A program made the translations under genes and the position numbers. This document shows positions 1 to 9,489 of a DNA stretch of 64,000 nucleotides, one piece after another (the first letter of the stretch is position 1; every line of letters begins with the position of its first letter). The notes beneath the pieces were generated by a model. That model saw nothing but the letters and a program-made list of their open reading frames with translations, ran no database searches and was not told the origin of the DNA. This stretch comes from Bacteroidaceae bacterium (GTDB taxonomy: Bacteria; Bacteroidota; Bacteroidia; Bacteroidales; Bacteroidaceae), in NCBI GenBank assembly GCA_024697785.1, contig JAILEU010000037.1, positions 1-64,000 on the forward strand, written 5' to 3'.

Positions 1-537
1 ACATTCTCGTTCTCTCGCAAAGTGCTTGACAGAGCCATGACTATAGAGATGAATGAGGTTGATTTAGCTGGAGGATTGGATAGTCATTATGAGAAAATCG
101 GAAAACTTGGAGTGGCAGAACTGATAGGGACTGCCGTTGAAGGTGTGGATGTTTATAGCCAATACAAGAGCGTATGCGACAACGTGATAAAGTATCTTGA
201 AGCTATTAACAGGGAGTTGGACAAAACTCCATTCAAGATTGCATATCGTACCAGAAACGAAGCCCTGCTCTATGTGGTTAACAACCTCCCTTACAAAAAA
301 GAAGAAGAATCGGAGGAAGAGGTGATTCGCCGTGCCTTGGACGAGATAACCAACATGAAGATTCTTTCTCGCATAGAGGGTGATGCTGACAAGATTGGCA
401 ATCTTTTGGAACGGCTCTCAAAGGCTATAAAAGAGCAACTCGGAGAGCAATACACGGCCGACAATTCCGTCTCACTAAAGAAACTTGAAGAGATGGATGG
501 TAGGCTCAAGAGCGGCTATACCAGTTTCTGGAGCTAA
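1..537 (+). CDS. McrB-like AAA+ ATPase, C-terminal fragment (5' end outside window)
   Basis: Frame is open from position 1 (TFSFSRKVLDRAMTIEMNEVDL), resembling the McrB C-terminal 'LDRA.TIE' region; followed 6 bp later by a DUF2357 nuclease gene. Confidence 0.65.
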   Translation, partial: TFSFSRKVLDRAMTIEMNEVDLAGGLDSHYEKIGKLGVAELIGTAVEGVDVYSQYKSVCDNVIKYLEAINRELDKTPFKIAYRTRNEALLYVVNNLPYKKEEESEEEVIRRALDEITNMKILSRIEGDADKIGNLLERLSKAIKEQLGEQYTADNSVSLKKLEEMDGRLKSGYTSFWS

Positions 538-543
538 CGGGCT

Positions 544-2724
544 ATGGAGCTGCTGACGATACACCACGAGGACTTCACGATGTATGTGGAGTGCTCGAAG
601 TATGAAGCCATCTGGGGAAAGGCTGTGAGGAATGTGGGCAGCAAGAGCCTGCTCACAACCTACACCTGGACGGACGGCGTGAAGTCGGCGGCGATCAATG
701 ACGAACCCATCGAAAACGGAGGACAGGCAAGGGCCGTCTTCTTCGACAACGCGGAGTACCCCATCTGGGTGGAGTTTGACTCTCATGTCAGTAATGCACA
801 ATTCGGCTCGATGCTCCAAACGGATAATGACCGCTTCAGCTTCAGAGGGAAAACGTTGGCCGGCTTCATCAACTACGGTAACGAAATCGGGCGAAGTGAA
901 ATACAGATAGCCTATACCTTGGGCAAGGAGCAACGGCACTTCAAACTGGGCTACGAGGTGCTGTGCACCAAGCTGAACTACCACGAACATTGGAAGAAGA
1001 TTGTCGAGGACATTGAGGCTGAATACCGCATGCTGGCACTCGACTACATGAAGCGGACGTTTCATGGTTTCTCGCCCGACACGAAGGGCGATACGCCTGA
1101 GCTGATATGGTGGAGCATCTTTGCGGATGAACAGAAGAAGTTCGTGAAGGCTTGCCGCAGCATCATAGAAAGGCCTCGGCGCAGATTGCGTGGCTATGAG
1201 GTCTATCTGAGGGCAGACAAGCTGAAACGGGTACCCACCAACATCGAAAACGAGTTGGCAGAGCATCGGAAGGAGCAGGCCCATCTCTATCGTGTGGAGG
1301 AGCATATCCAGTCGAACGACACGCAGGAGAACCGGTTCCTGAAATATGCACTAAACCAAATAGCAGCCAAATACGTAACGCTTAAAAAACGCATCGAGGC
1401 TATCGAGAATACAACGGAATCGCTGAGGCAGGAAATGAATGAAGTGGAAATGACGTTGACACACTTGCAGCGGAATCCATTCTTCAGAACTGTCGGACGT
1501 TTCAAGGGAATGACGCAGGAGAGTCTTGTCTTGCAAAGGGCTACGGGCTATAGTCAGGTTTATAGGACTTGGCAGATTTTGAGGCGTGCCTATTCGCTGT
1601 TCGACGGTATGTACAGGCTGCAGACGAAGGACATCGCCACGCTGTATGAGATATGGTGTTTCATCGAAGTGAGCCATATCGTGAGGGAACAGCTGGAGGG
1701 CGATGTAGAAGTGGACCATCGCAACCGCATGGAAATGAACGGCGTTTTCACATGGGAACTGGGTAAAGGCGAACATTCGCGAATCCTGTTCCGCAAAGAC
1801 GGCGTGGAGTTGGCCGAACTGGTCTATAATCCCAAGCATACAGAAAAGGAGAACGACTCCATCAGCATGGAGCATCTGGTTGTTCCGACTGTTCCCCAAA
1901 AGCCAGACATCGTGCTGCAGCTGACGAAGGACGATATTGAGAAGGGCATGAAGATGACCTACCTGTTCGATGCAAAATACCGCATCAACGACAGAACAGA
2001 AGCAGGCGTTGATACGCCTCCCGACGATGCCATCAACCAGATGCATAGATACAGGGATGCCATTTATTATAAGGATAATAAAGATGCAGATTCTGGGTTG
2101 AAGAAGGAGGTGATAGGCGGCTACATCCTTTTCCCTGGCAATGGCGACCCGATGGAGGTGGCCAAAGCCAAGTTCCAAAAGTCGCTTGACGAAGTAAATA
2201 TCGGCGCTTTCCCTTTGCGGCCCAATGATGTTGAGAACAGGAAGCTATTGGAGGATTTCATAGCGGAGCTTATAGACATGAAGTCCGCGGCTACCATTTC
2301 AAAGGTAATACCACAAAAGGGCTCCTTTATGGAGGTTGGCGACAGAGTGCTGGTCGGCTTGGTGAAAGAGAGTAGCAGAAGGAACTATCTGAAGAAGTTC
2401 GAGGATGGAGAGGCAGACCTTTATTACACTGGGCCATCGTTCCCGACGACTATTGCCCTACACAACTTACACTATTTCATACCCTATTTCAAAGGGAAAG
2501 GAATCCGTGACGTGTATGAGATAACAAGAGTGAGAACGATCAAGGGGAGCGAGGCGAAACAAATCGACTTGGAAGAAGGAAAGGATGACCTGCGACTGGC
2601 TTTCCACCTAAAGCCTCATCATCGGTTGTCAGAAGATTATCAAAATCTGAAACCTCATGTTCTGATAGAACATACTTTCCTGGATACCACGTTTGGCAAA
2701 TTGGAGGATTTTTTTGCAAAGTAG
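544..2724 (+). CDS. DUF2357 / McrC-like PD-(D/E)XK nuclease-domain protein
   Basis: 726 aa; N-terminal DUF2357-like region and C-terminal 'LFDAKYRI' nuclease-like motif; directly downstream of McrB-like gene. Confidence 0.7.
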   Translation: MELLTIHHEDFTMYVECSKYEAIWGKAVRNVGSKSLLTTYTWTDGVKSAAINDEPIENGGQARAVFFDNAEYPIWVEFDSHVSNAQFGSMLQTDNDRFSFRGKTLAGFINYGNEIGRSEIQIAYTLGKEQRHFKLGYEVLCTKLNYHEHWKKIVEDIEAEYRMLALDYMKRTFHGFSPDTKGDTPELIWWSIFADEQKKFVKACRSIIERPRRRLRGYEVYLRADKLKRVPTNIENELAEHRKEQAHLYRVEEHIQSNDTQENRFLKYALNQIAAKYVTLKKRIEAIENTTESLRQEMNEVEMTLTHLQRNPFFRTVGRFKGMTQESLVLQRATGYSQVYRTWQILRRAYSLFDGMYRLQTKDIATLYEIWCFIEVSHIVREQLEGDVEVDHRNRMEMNGVFTWELGKGEHSRILFRKDGVELAELVYNPKHTEKENDSISMEHLVVPTVPQKPDIVLQLTKDDIEKGMKMTYLFDAKYRINDRTEAGVDTPPDDAINQMHRYRDAIYYKDNKDADSGLKKEVIGGYILFPGNGDPMEVAKAKFQKSLDEVNIGAFPLRPNDVENRKLLEDFIAELIDMKSAATISKVIPQKGSFMEVGDRVLVGLVKESSRRNYLKKFEDGEADLYYTGPSFPTTIALHNLHYFIPYFKGKGIRDVYEITRVRTIKGSEAKQIDLEEGKDDLRLAFHLKPHHRLSEDYQNLKPHVLIEHTFLDTTFGKLEDFFAK

Positions 2725-2763
2725 AGAGCCTTTCTCAAAAAACTTCGTATCTTTGCCGTCAAT

Positions 2764-3192
2764 ATGAGACGCAAAATATACGTAGCAAGCAGTTGGCGGA
2801 ATGAATACTACCCTGAAGTAGTAGCCAAGTTGAGGGAGGCTGGACACGACGTCTATGACTTCCGCAATCCCCCATCGGGCGACCCCGGATTTAAGTGGAG
2901 CAGTATCAGCGAGGACTATTTGACTTGGAGCGCCCAGGAATATCGGGAGCAGTTGCAGCACCCTAATGCAGTAAGACAGTTTGCTAACGACATAGAAGCG
3001 ATGGAGTCTTGTGATACTTGCGTATTGGTGTTGCCCTGCGGCAGGAGTGCGCATACAGAAGCGGGATGGTTTGCTGGGAAAGGTCGTAAGACCATCGCCT
3101 ACATTCCCGAGAAGCAGGAACCGGAACTGATGTACAAGCTGTTCAGCGGTATTTGTTGCTCAATGGAAGAACTGATTGATGCATTGAAGTAA
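2764..3192 (+). CDS. nucleoside 2-deoxyribosyltransferase-like protein
   Basis: 142 aa; 'KIYVASSWRNEYYPEVVAKLREAGHDVYDFRNP', 'LPCGRSAHTEAGWFAGKGRKTIAY' typical of the NDT family; TATCTTTG box at 2748-2755. Confidence 0.75.
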   Translation: MRRKIYVASSWRNEYYPEVVAKLREAGHDVYDFRNPPSGDPGFKWSSISEDYLTWSAQEYREQLQHPNAVRQFANDIEAMESCDTCVLVLPCGRSAHTEAGWFAGKGRKTIAYIPEKQEPELMYKLFSGICCSMEELIDALK

Positions 3193-3239
3193 TATGGACA
3201 TGGGACTGATATGGAAAATGAAAAAAGAAATAGATTATT

Positions 3240-3539
3240 ATGGAAACAAGAATTCCTACCCATCCTGGCGAAGTGCTGAAGGAAGAACTTGAAAGCAGAA
3301 ACATTTCGCAAAAGCAGTTTGCGGAACTGATAAATATGCCCAGAACCAAGCTGAACGAGATATTAAACGGAAAACGTAGCGTTTCCGCAGACTTTGCCGT
3401 GATGATTGAGGCGGCACTCGGAATAAACCCCGACCTTCTCATCAACATGCAAAACCGCTACAACATGTCCGTAGCGCGTCGCAAACCGTCGTTGCTGACG
3501 AAGCTCAACGATATCCGTAGGGCTTGTGCTGCATTATGA
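3240..3539 (+). CDS. HigA-family XRE-type HTH antitoxin-like regulator
   Basis: 'THPGEVLKEELESRNISQKQFAELINMPRTKLNEILNGKRSVSADFAVMIEAALG'. Confidence 0.85.
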   Translation: METRIPTHPGEVLKEELESRNISQKQFAELINMPRTKLNEILNGKRSVSADFAVMIEAALGINPDLLINMQNRYNMSVARRKPSLLTKLNDIRRACAAL

Positions 3540-3903
3540 TCAACGTTATTATATCGGCAGACGGAAAAGGTGGAGCCTTTTGTTGGCCGAGCCACACGTC
3601 TCGGACGACTTAGGCAGAGTCGTTGATGACGTCACGAAGCAAAATCGCGATGGAAAATACGTCGGTATGCCTCACTACCGCTTCGGCGATGTTTATGAGG
3701 ACGACAACGGCTCAAAGCTTACATTGGTTAAGGCCATTGATTTCTGGGATGATGCATTCGAACTTGATGAATACTACGACTATAACAAAACGATTTTCGA
3801 AGTGGCATTCGGCGACCTGAAGAAGTTCGGCATGCTCAACGGAAAGAAAGGTCTCATCGACATTGAGGAGGATCAGCTCCCGCAATACATCTTGCAGAAA
3901 TAA
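3526..3903 (+). CDS. hypothetical protein (N-terminus uncertain, possible frameshift)
   Basis: 125 aa ORF overlapping the HigA-like gene end; alternative start at 3536 gives MINVIISADGKGGAFCWP... but stops after 25 aa. Confidence 0.45.
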   Translation: MLHYDQRYYIGRRKRWSLLLAEPHVSDDLGRVVDDVTKQNRDGKYVGMPHYRFGDVYEDDNGSKLTLVKAIDFWDDAFELDEYYDYNKTIFEVAFGDLKKFGMLNGKKGLIDIEEDQLPQYILQK

Positions 3904-3974
3904 ACCCGCTTCTCAAGTACGTCTTGCAGAAATAAAATCCATTCCCGCAACACGTCTTGCAGAAATAACCACCA
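3878..3974. repeat. 3-copy imperfect tandem repeat, about 32-33 bp, each with CTTGCAGAAATAA
   Basis: Copies begin about 3878, 3911 and 3943; the first encodes the ORF C-terminus and stop. Confidence 0.8.
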
Positions 3975-4034
3975 AGGGGGTTGTGCCACCGCACAACCCC
4001 CTTTATATTACCCCCAATAATACCTCCAATATCG

Positions 4035-4262
4035 CGCCCCGAAGGGGCATAAATCACCCAGCCCAGGGCAACGCCCTGGGTACAATCGGCAAAAGTAACT
4101 TTCGCCCTGAAAGGGCAGAAGAATTAATTTTGAATGCTTTTGCCCTTTTAGGGCGTGAAAATGAAGGGTGCCCGGATATTCCCAGGGCGTTGCCCTGGGC
4201 TGGGTTCTTCTGGCCTTTCAGGCAGTTAAAACAATCATCGGGGCGTGCGCGGCACGTCCCGA
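4035..4262. repeat. composite GC-rich inverted-repeat intergenic element
   Basis: CCCAGCCCAGGGCAACGCCCTGGG (4057-4080) is the exact reverse complement of 4181-4204; further hairpins GCCCCGAAGGGGC, GCCCTGAAAGGGC, GCCCTTTTAGGGC and ATCGGGGCGTGC..GCACGTCCCGAT. Confidence 0.85.
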
Positions 4263-4298
4263 TGACATCTTGTTGTGGGGTTAGTATGGGTGAGGGGA

Positions 4299-4451
4299 TT
4301 ACTTCTTCACGTAGTCCTGAACCTTTTCGGCGGGAACCATCTCTTCCTGGAAGATGTAGGCACCGGTCTTGGGCGACTTCACCATCTTGATGACCTTTGC
4401 ATAGGAACTGGCCTTGCCGGTTTGGAGGGTAGCAACTGCTTTCTTTGCCAT
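4299..4451 (-). CDS. DUF4295 domain protein (ribosomal-operon small protein)
   Basis: 50 aa MAKKAVATLQTGKASSYAKVIKMVKSPKTGAYIFQEEMVPAEKVQDYVKK; conserved downstream of rpmG in Bacteroidota. Confidence 0.9.
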   Translation of the reverse strand: MAKKAVATLQTGKASSYAKVIKMVKSPKTGAYIFQEEMVPAEKVQDYVKK

Positions 4452-4482
4452 AGTTGTAGGGTGTTATTACGTTTTGTTTCTC

Positions 4483-4671
4483 TTACTTAATCTCCTTGTG
4501 AACGGTCATGCGCTTCAGATAGGGGTTGTACTTCTTCAGCTCAAGACGCTCGGTGGTGTTCTTGCGGTTCTTGGTGGTGATGTAGCGGCTCATGCCGGGA
4601 ACGCCACTCTCTTTCTGCTCGGTGCACTCGAGGATAACCTGCACGCGATTTCCTTTAACTTTCTTTGCCAT
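4483..4671 (-). CDS. rpmG: 50S ribosomal protein L33
   Basis: [50 protein letters not shown]. Confidence 0.95.
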   Translation of the reverse strand: MAKKVKGNRVQVILECTEQKESGVPGMSRYITTKNRKNTTERLELKKYNPYLKRMTVHKEIK

Positions 4672-4702
4672 AATCTGTTTTTTTCTTGAACGGTGAAACG
4701 TG

Positions 4703-4963
4703 TTATCCTACGACGGCAATTTCATTCCAATTGCAGTAGCCCTTGGCAACGGCTTCGTTGAGGGCGGCATCGAGGCCTTTCTTGTTGATGATGCGCAGAC
4801 CAGCGGCACTCAGGCGAAGCTGAATCCAGCAGTCCTTCTCTACATAGTAGAATTTCTTCTTGAACAGGTTCACATCGAACGTGCGCTTTGTGCGGCGCTT
4901 GGAATGTGACACATTGTTGCCAACCATGGCTTTCTTACCGGTAATTTGACAAATCTTAGACAT
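4703..4963 (-). CDS. rpmB: 50S ribosomal protein L28
   Basis: [33 protein letters not shown]. Confidence 0.95.
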   Translation of the reverse strand: MSKICQITGKKAMVGNNVSHSKRRTKRTFDVNLFKKKFYYVEKDCWIQLRLSAAGLRIINKKGLDAALNEAVAKGYCNWNEIAVVG

Positions 4964-5133
4964 CTCTATCTTTCTTTAGTGTTACGAATTCGTTGTGCGG
5001 ATCCTGCAACGGCCAAAAACGGTGCATTTAGCATCCAATGCGCTGATTTGTGGCGCGTTACCGATATCCAACTGACTTCTACCTCGAAATCAGCGTGCAA
5101 AATAACAGCTTTTTCGTGAGATATGCAAATAAA

Positions 5134-6261
5134 TCAGCAACTTTTTTTGTTTGACGGCGTTGAAAAGTGTGTTTTATCGTCGTTCCATGCTATTTCGGCC
5201 GAACCGAAGCAGCGGTGGTGGTCGATGTCGTAGAGCACGCAGAACTGCCCGGGTGCCACGCCTTGTATGGGGGCGTCGGCGTGAATCTGATAGGTGGCGG
5301 CGTCTGACGCCGGCTCCAATGTCGCCCGCGTCCAATGGGGGGTGTGGCGAATCTTGAAGGTGACCTCGGAGGGTAGGGTGCAGGGGGTGAGCAGATGGAC
5401 GTCGCGAATCAGGAAGTCGGTCTGGCATACGCTCTCGGGCTCGTAGCCCCGGATGACGTAGAGGATGTTGCGCTCCATGTCTTTACGGATGACGTTCCAG
5501 GGACCTCCGCCCAGACCGAGCCCTTTCCGCTGGCCGATGGTGTGGAACCATAGGCCGCGATGCTGCCCGATGACTTTGCCTGTTTCGTAATCGACGACGT
5601 CGCCCGGCTGTTCGCCGAGATAACGGCGGACGTAGTCGTTATAGTTGATTTTTCCGAGGAAGCAGATACCCTGTGAATCCTTGCGGTGGGCGCTGACAAG
5701 GTGTTCGCGCTCGGCGATGGCGCGTACCTCTTCCTTGTACAGGTGTCCGATAGGGAAGAGAGCCTTACGAAGCTGCCAGTCGTAGATCTGGGCGAGGAAG
5801 TCGGTCTGGTCCTTCACGGGGTCGGGGCTGGTGGTAAGCCACTTCTGTCCGTCAATCCATTCGGTCTGCGCGTAGTGGCCCGTAGCGATGAGATCGTAGC
5901 AAAAACCTGCCTTTTCATCGAAGGCGCCGAACTTGATGAGCCGGTTGCACATGACGTCGGGGTTGGGGGTGTAGCCGGCTCGGACCTTCTCCATGGTGTA
6001 GCGCGTCACCTGGTCCCAGTATTCGCGATGGCAGTCCACGACGCGAAGCGAAAGACCATAGCGTTGGGCGACGGAGGTGGCCATCTCCATGTCCTCCTCG
6101 GAGGTGCAGTCCCACTCCTCGGTTTCGTCAGGGCCGATGCGGATGTAGAAGCAGTCGGGCTTCAGGCCCTGGCTGACGAGCTGGTACACGGCAACGGAGC
6201 TGTCCACGCCTCCCGAGAGGAGGACGGCGATGCGCTTATCCTTTAATGGGCTGAAATCCAT
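5134..6261 (-). CDS. mnmA: tRNA 2-thiouridine(34) synthase MnmA
   Basis: 'IAVLLSGGVDSSVAVYQL', 'PNPDVMCNRLIKFGAF', 'KDSQGICFLGKI'. Confidence 0.95.
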   Translation of the reverse strand: MDFSPLKDKRIAVLLSGGVDSSVAVYQLVSQGLKPDCFYIRIGPDETEEWDCTSEEDMEMATSVAQRYGLSLRVVDCHREYWDQVTRYTMEKVRAGYTPNPDVMCNRLIKFGAFDEKAGFCYDLIATGHYAQTEWIDGQKWLTTSPDPVKDQTDFLAQIYDWQLRKALFPIGHLYKEEVRAIAEREHLVSAHRKDSQGICFLGKINYNDYVRRYLGEQPGDVVDYETGKVIGQHRGLWFHTIGQRKGLGLGGGPWNVIRKDMERNILYVIRGYEPESVCQTDFLIRDVHLLTPCTLPSEVTFKIRHTPHWTRATLEPASDAATYQIHADAPIQGVAPGQFCVLYDIDHHRCFGSAEIAWNDDKTHFSTPSNKKSC

Positions 6262-6266
6262 CGGCT

Positions 6267-6569
6267 CTACTTTTGGGTTAGTTTTGAAGCTGATTTTGCC
6301 AGACGGACGTTGAGCTCGCGGCTGTCTGAAAGCAGGTTCCAGACGGCGTCTTCGGAGAGTACGCCGCGTTTCAGCCCGGCAGGGAGGCGGCCTTCTTCGT
6401 CGGCCTTGAGGTCGGCACGCCAGGTCGGGCTGCCGTAGTATTTGTCAAGGGCTGCAAGGTCTTTCTGGGCCGCCAGATAGGTGTCGAGGGCTGCGGACAG
6501 CCCTTGAACGGCGGCTGACACCTGATTGAGCCTGAGCTCCATTTGCTGGATGCGTTCTTCGCGTTTCAT
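6267..6569 (-). CDS. DUF4298-like small protein
   Basis: 100 aa; 'RIQQMELRLNQVSAAVQGL..LAALDKYYGSPTWRADLKADEEGRLPAGLKRGVLSEDAVWNLL'. Confidence 0.6.
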   Translation of the reverse strand: MKREERIQQMELRLNQVSAAVQGLSAALDTYLAAQKDLAALDKYYGSPTWRADLKADEEGRLPAGLKRGVLSEDAVWNLLSDSRELNVRLAKSASKLTQK

Positions 6570-6733
6570 CGGTTAGGGTGCATGCTTGTGGTGCAAAGGT
6601 ACGAGTAAGCGAGAGAAAAACCAAATATATTTGAGTTTTTAACGAGCGGGAGTACCTGAAAGCCCCGTAAGGGATTAAAGATAGTGGATTATTGAGGAAA
6701 AATGAGCCGATGCGAAAAAAAATCTCATTTTTA

Positions 6734-6765
6734 TTTGGTACTTTTAACAGATTGCCGTATCTTTG
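6734..6765 (+). promoter_or_regulatory. Bacteroidota-type promoter for tRNA operon
   Basis: TTTG (6734-6737), 20-nt spacer, TATCTTTG (6758-6765), just upstream of tRNA-Val. Confidence 0.8.
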
Positions 6766-6782
6766 CAGCCGAATTTGAAAAC

Positions 6783-6860
6783 GGTCCTTTAGCTCAGTTG
6801 GTTCAGAGCGCTTGCTTGACAGGCAAGAGGTCCGCAGTTCGAACCTGCGAAGGGCCACCA
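6783..6860 (+). tRNA. tRNA-Val(GAC)
   Basis: Cloverleaf GGTCCTT...AAGGGCC-A-CCA; anticodon arm CTTGC-TTGACAG-GCAAG. Confidence 0.95.
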
Positions 6861-6915
6861 CAATTCGAAAAACTATGGATTCTGTAGAAGGAATTCATAG
6901 TTTGTTTTCGAGAAA

Positions 6916-6998
6916 GGGTGAATTCCAGAGTGGCCAAATGGGGCAGACTGTAAATCTGCTGTCTCTCGACTTCGGTGGTTCGAATCCATCTTCACCCA
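6916..6998 (+). tRNA. tRNA-Tyr(GTA)
   Basis: Acceptor GGGTGAA/TTCACCC, anticodon arm GCAGA-CTGTAAA-TCTGC, long variable arm. Confidence 0.95.
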
Positions 6999-7062
6999 CA
7001 AGATTAAAAAAAGGAGGAATGAAGCGATTCACTCCTCCTTTTTCATATTATCCGGTTGGTGT

Positions 7063-7767
7063 TTACTCTTCTTCGAGCTGAGGTGCAATGAGTTTGTAGC
7101 CCTTGCCGTGGATGTTGATGATTTCCACCGCGGGGTCGGCCTTCAGCAGCTTGCGCAGCTTGGTGATATAGACGTCCATGCTGCGGGCATTGAAGTAGTT
7201 GTCGTCAATCCAGATGGTCTTCAGGGCATACTCGCGCTGGAGGATGTCGTTAGCATGTGCGCAGAGCAGGGTCAGCAGCTCGGACTCCTTGGTGGTCAGC
7301 TTCTGCTGTTCGTTGCCGATGCAGAGCATCTGCTTCTGGGTGTCGAATGTGAAGGAACCGAATTTATAGACGGTGACAGCTTTGGTCTTCTGTCCGCGGA
7401 CGCGGCGCAGGATGGCCTCGATGCGAAGGGTAAGCTCTTCCATGCTGAAAGGCTTGGGGATGTAGTCGTCGGCTCCGAGACGGAAGCCCTCCTGCACGTC
7501 TTCCTTCAGGGTCTTGGCGGTGAGGAAGATGATGGGGACCTCGACGTTGATTTCGCGGATTTCCTTGGCCAGGGTGAAACCGTCTTTCTTCGGCATCATG
7601 ACGTCGAACACGCACACGTCATATCTGCTCTTCACGAAAGTCTTGTATCCGATTTCTCCGTCGGGACAGAGGTCGGTTTCGTAGCCTTTGGCGTTAAGGT
7701 ACTCTCTCAGCAGCATGCCGAGGTTCTCGTCGTCTTCACAAAGAAGGATTTTAAGTTTGTCGCCCAT
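7063..7767 (-). CDS. rprY: OmpR-family response regulator RprY
   Basis: Receiver plus winged HTH; 'LLCEDDENLGMLLREYLNAKGYETDLCPDGEIGY...VCVFDVMMPKKDGF'; paired with kinase. Confidence 0.88.
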   Translation of the reverse strand: MGDKLKILLCEDDENLGMLLREYLNAKGYETDLCPDGEIGYKTFVKSRYDVCVFDVMMPKKDGFTLAKEIREINVEVPIIFLTAKTLKEDVQEGFRLGADDYIPKPFSMEELTLRIEAILRRVRGQKTKAVTVYKFGSFTFDTQKQMLCIGNEQQKLTTKESELLTLLCAHANDILQREYALKTIWIDDNYFNARSMDVYITKLRKLLKADPAVEIINIHGKGYKLIAPQLEEE

Positions 7768-7832
7768 AGTTGATAAGAATTAAGGGTTAATAATGATTGA
7801 ATTGTTTTTTATGATTCTGCTTGATGGTGTCG

Positions 7833-9347
7833 TCAGGAGCCTTCCAGAAGGGGAAGGGTGATGATGAATGTGGTGCCTGCTCCCAGCTCGCTTTCGGCGC
7901 GGATGGTGCCTTTGAGGTCTGTGACAATTTTCTTCACGTAGGCCAGTCCGAGGCCAAAGCCCTTCACGTCGTGCTGGTTGCCTGTATGGACGCGGTAGAA
8001 GCGGTCGAAGATGTGCTTGAGGTTCTCTTTCTTGATGCCTATGCCATTGTCCTTAACGGCGATACACAGCTTGCCGCCATCGTTCCAGGTGCTGACATTC
8101 AGCTCAAGCGGGGTGTCCTCACGGCGGTACTTCACGGCATTGTCGAGCAGGTTGAAGATGACGTTGGTGAAGTGCATCTCGTCGGCCGCCACGATGGAGT
8201 CGGCGGCATCCAACGAGGATGTCAGCTCGCCGTATTTTTTGGCTTTGAGTTCAAACGTATGTACCACGCCGGCGATGACGTCGTTGGCATCGAGGTCGCG
8301 CAGCTTCAAGGAGGTGTTCTGGCGGTCGAACATGGACATCTGCAGCACCTTCTCAACCAGCAGCCGCAGGCGTTTGGTCTCGTCGTTGATGACGCCTGAT
8401 ATGTGGCGCGCCATCTCGGGTGACTTGGTGACACCTGAGTCGCCCAGCATCTGCGCAGCAAGGGAGATGGTGCTGATGGGCGTCTTCAGCTCGTGCGTCA
8501 TGTTGTTGATGAAGTCGTTCTTCACCTCGGTCAGCTTCTTCTGACGCGTGATGGTCCAGATGGCATAGCTGAAGGTAACCATCAGGATGAGGGTGAAGAT
8601 GATGGCCGGTATGACGTAGCGGATGGTACTGAACATGTAGGCATTGGCTTCGGGAAAGTGAATCTTCAGGATGCCCATGCGGTTCGGGGGGTCGTTGCGG
8701 AAGAGGATCTGGGAGTAGGTGGCGCCGTGGCGCTTCTCCTCGTAGTCGGGGCAGCTATAGACCATGCGGCCGTCGGAGGTCGTGACGGAGAAATGGTATT
8801 TCAGCGTGATGCCGTTGTTGAGCAGTTCGGTCTGCAGGTCGCGGTCGAGGCGCTGGAAGTTAATGCGCTGGCTGAGTGGCTTGTTGCTGGCGGTGTAGAG
8901 GATGTTGTAGATGACCTCGTCCATAAGCGCCCGCTGGTTGGCATAGCGCTTGCGGATGATGTCTTGCAACGACTGCGAGGCCTGCGGGATGGGCGAATCG
9001 CCCTTCACCTGTCCCTGCTGGGGCTTCGGCGGGAGGGTGATGGAGTGGAATTCGAAGGCTGAGATACGCCCGTCCTTCATTTGGATGTTGACTTCGTGGC
9101 TTTCCTTGTTTCCCTGGCTGCGCTGGGCGTTGCGCTCGGTCTGTATGGCATCTTTTTCGAGATAGTCCATGGTCTCATACACCTCAAGGTTGTGGGCCGT
9201 AGCATAGAGGCTGCGCTTGACGGACTCTTCAAACTGATCACGCCGCATCGAACGCATCTCGTCGATGTAGCGCACCTGCAGTACGAGAAGGGCTACGCAC
9301 GACAGCCCAATCACGATACTCAATAGCCAGATGACATGTTTTTTCAT
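7833..9347 (-). CDS. rprX: sensor histidine kinase RprX
   Basis: 'FINNMTHELKTPISTISLAAQML', 'VKDNGIGIKKENLKHIFDRFYRV', 'GFGLGLAYVKKI'. Confidence 0.88.
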   Translation of the reverse strand: MKKHVIWLLSIVIGLSCVALLVLQVRYIDEMRSMRRDQFEESVKRSLYATAHNLEVYETMDYLEKDAIQTERNAQRSQGNKESHEVNIQMKDGRISAFEFHSITLPPKPQQGQVKGDSPIPQASQSLQDIIRKRYANQRALMDEVIYNILYTASNKPLSQRINFQRLDRDLQTELLNNGITLKYHFSVTTSDGRMVYSCPDYEEKRHGATYSQILFRNDPPNRMGILKIHFPEANAYMFSTIRYVIPAIIFTLILMVTFSYAIWTITRQKKLTEVKNDFINNMTHELKTPISTISLAAQMLGDSGVTKSPEMARHISGVINDETKRLRLLVEKVLQMSMFDRQNTSLKLRDLDANDVIAGVVHTFELKAKKYGELTSSLDAADSIVAADEMHFTNVIFNLLDNAVKYRREDTPLELNVSTWNDGGKLCIAVKDNGIGIKKENLKHIFDRFYRVHTGNQHDVKGFGLGLAYVKKIVTDLKGTIRAESELGAGTTFIITLPLLEGS

Positions 9348-9489
9348 ACGATGCAAATTTAGCGAACTCTTAAAAAAGCAACCGTTGTTTTATAAAAAAA
9401 TCCGTTATTTTTGGCTATAATTAACAAAAAACAAACAAAGAGATTGCAAAATCTGCAACCTCTATGCTTGCTCTGGTTAGGAGAAGGGC

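Noticed and set aside
2764-3192. Retron (NDT-like effector)
   Set aside because: No reverse transcriptase or msr/msd-like structure is visible next to it in the window.
3863-4390. 175-aa plus-strand ORF across the GC-rich repeat
   Set aside because: Runs through intergenic repeats and antisense to the DUF4295 gene; no domain.
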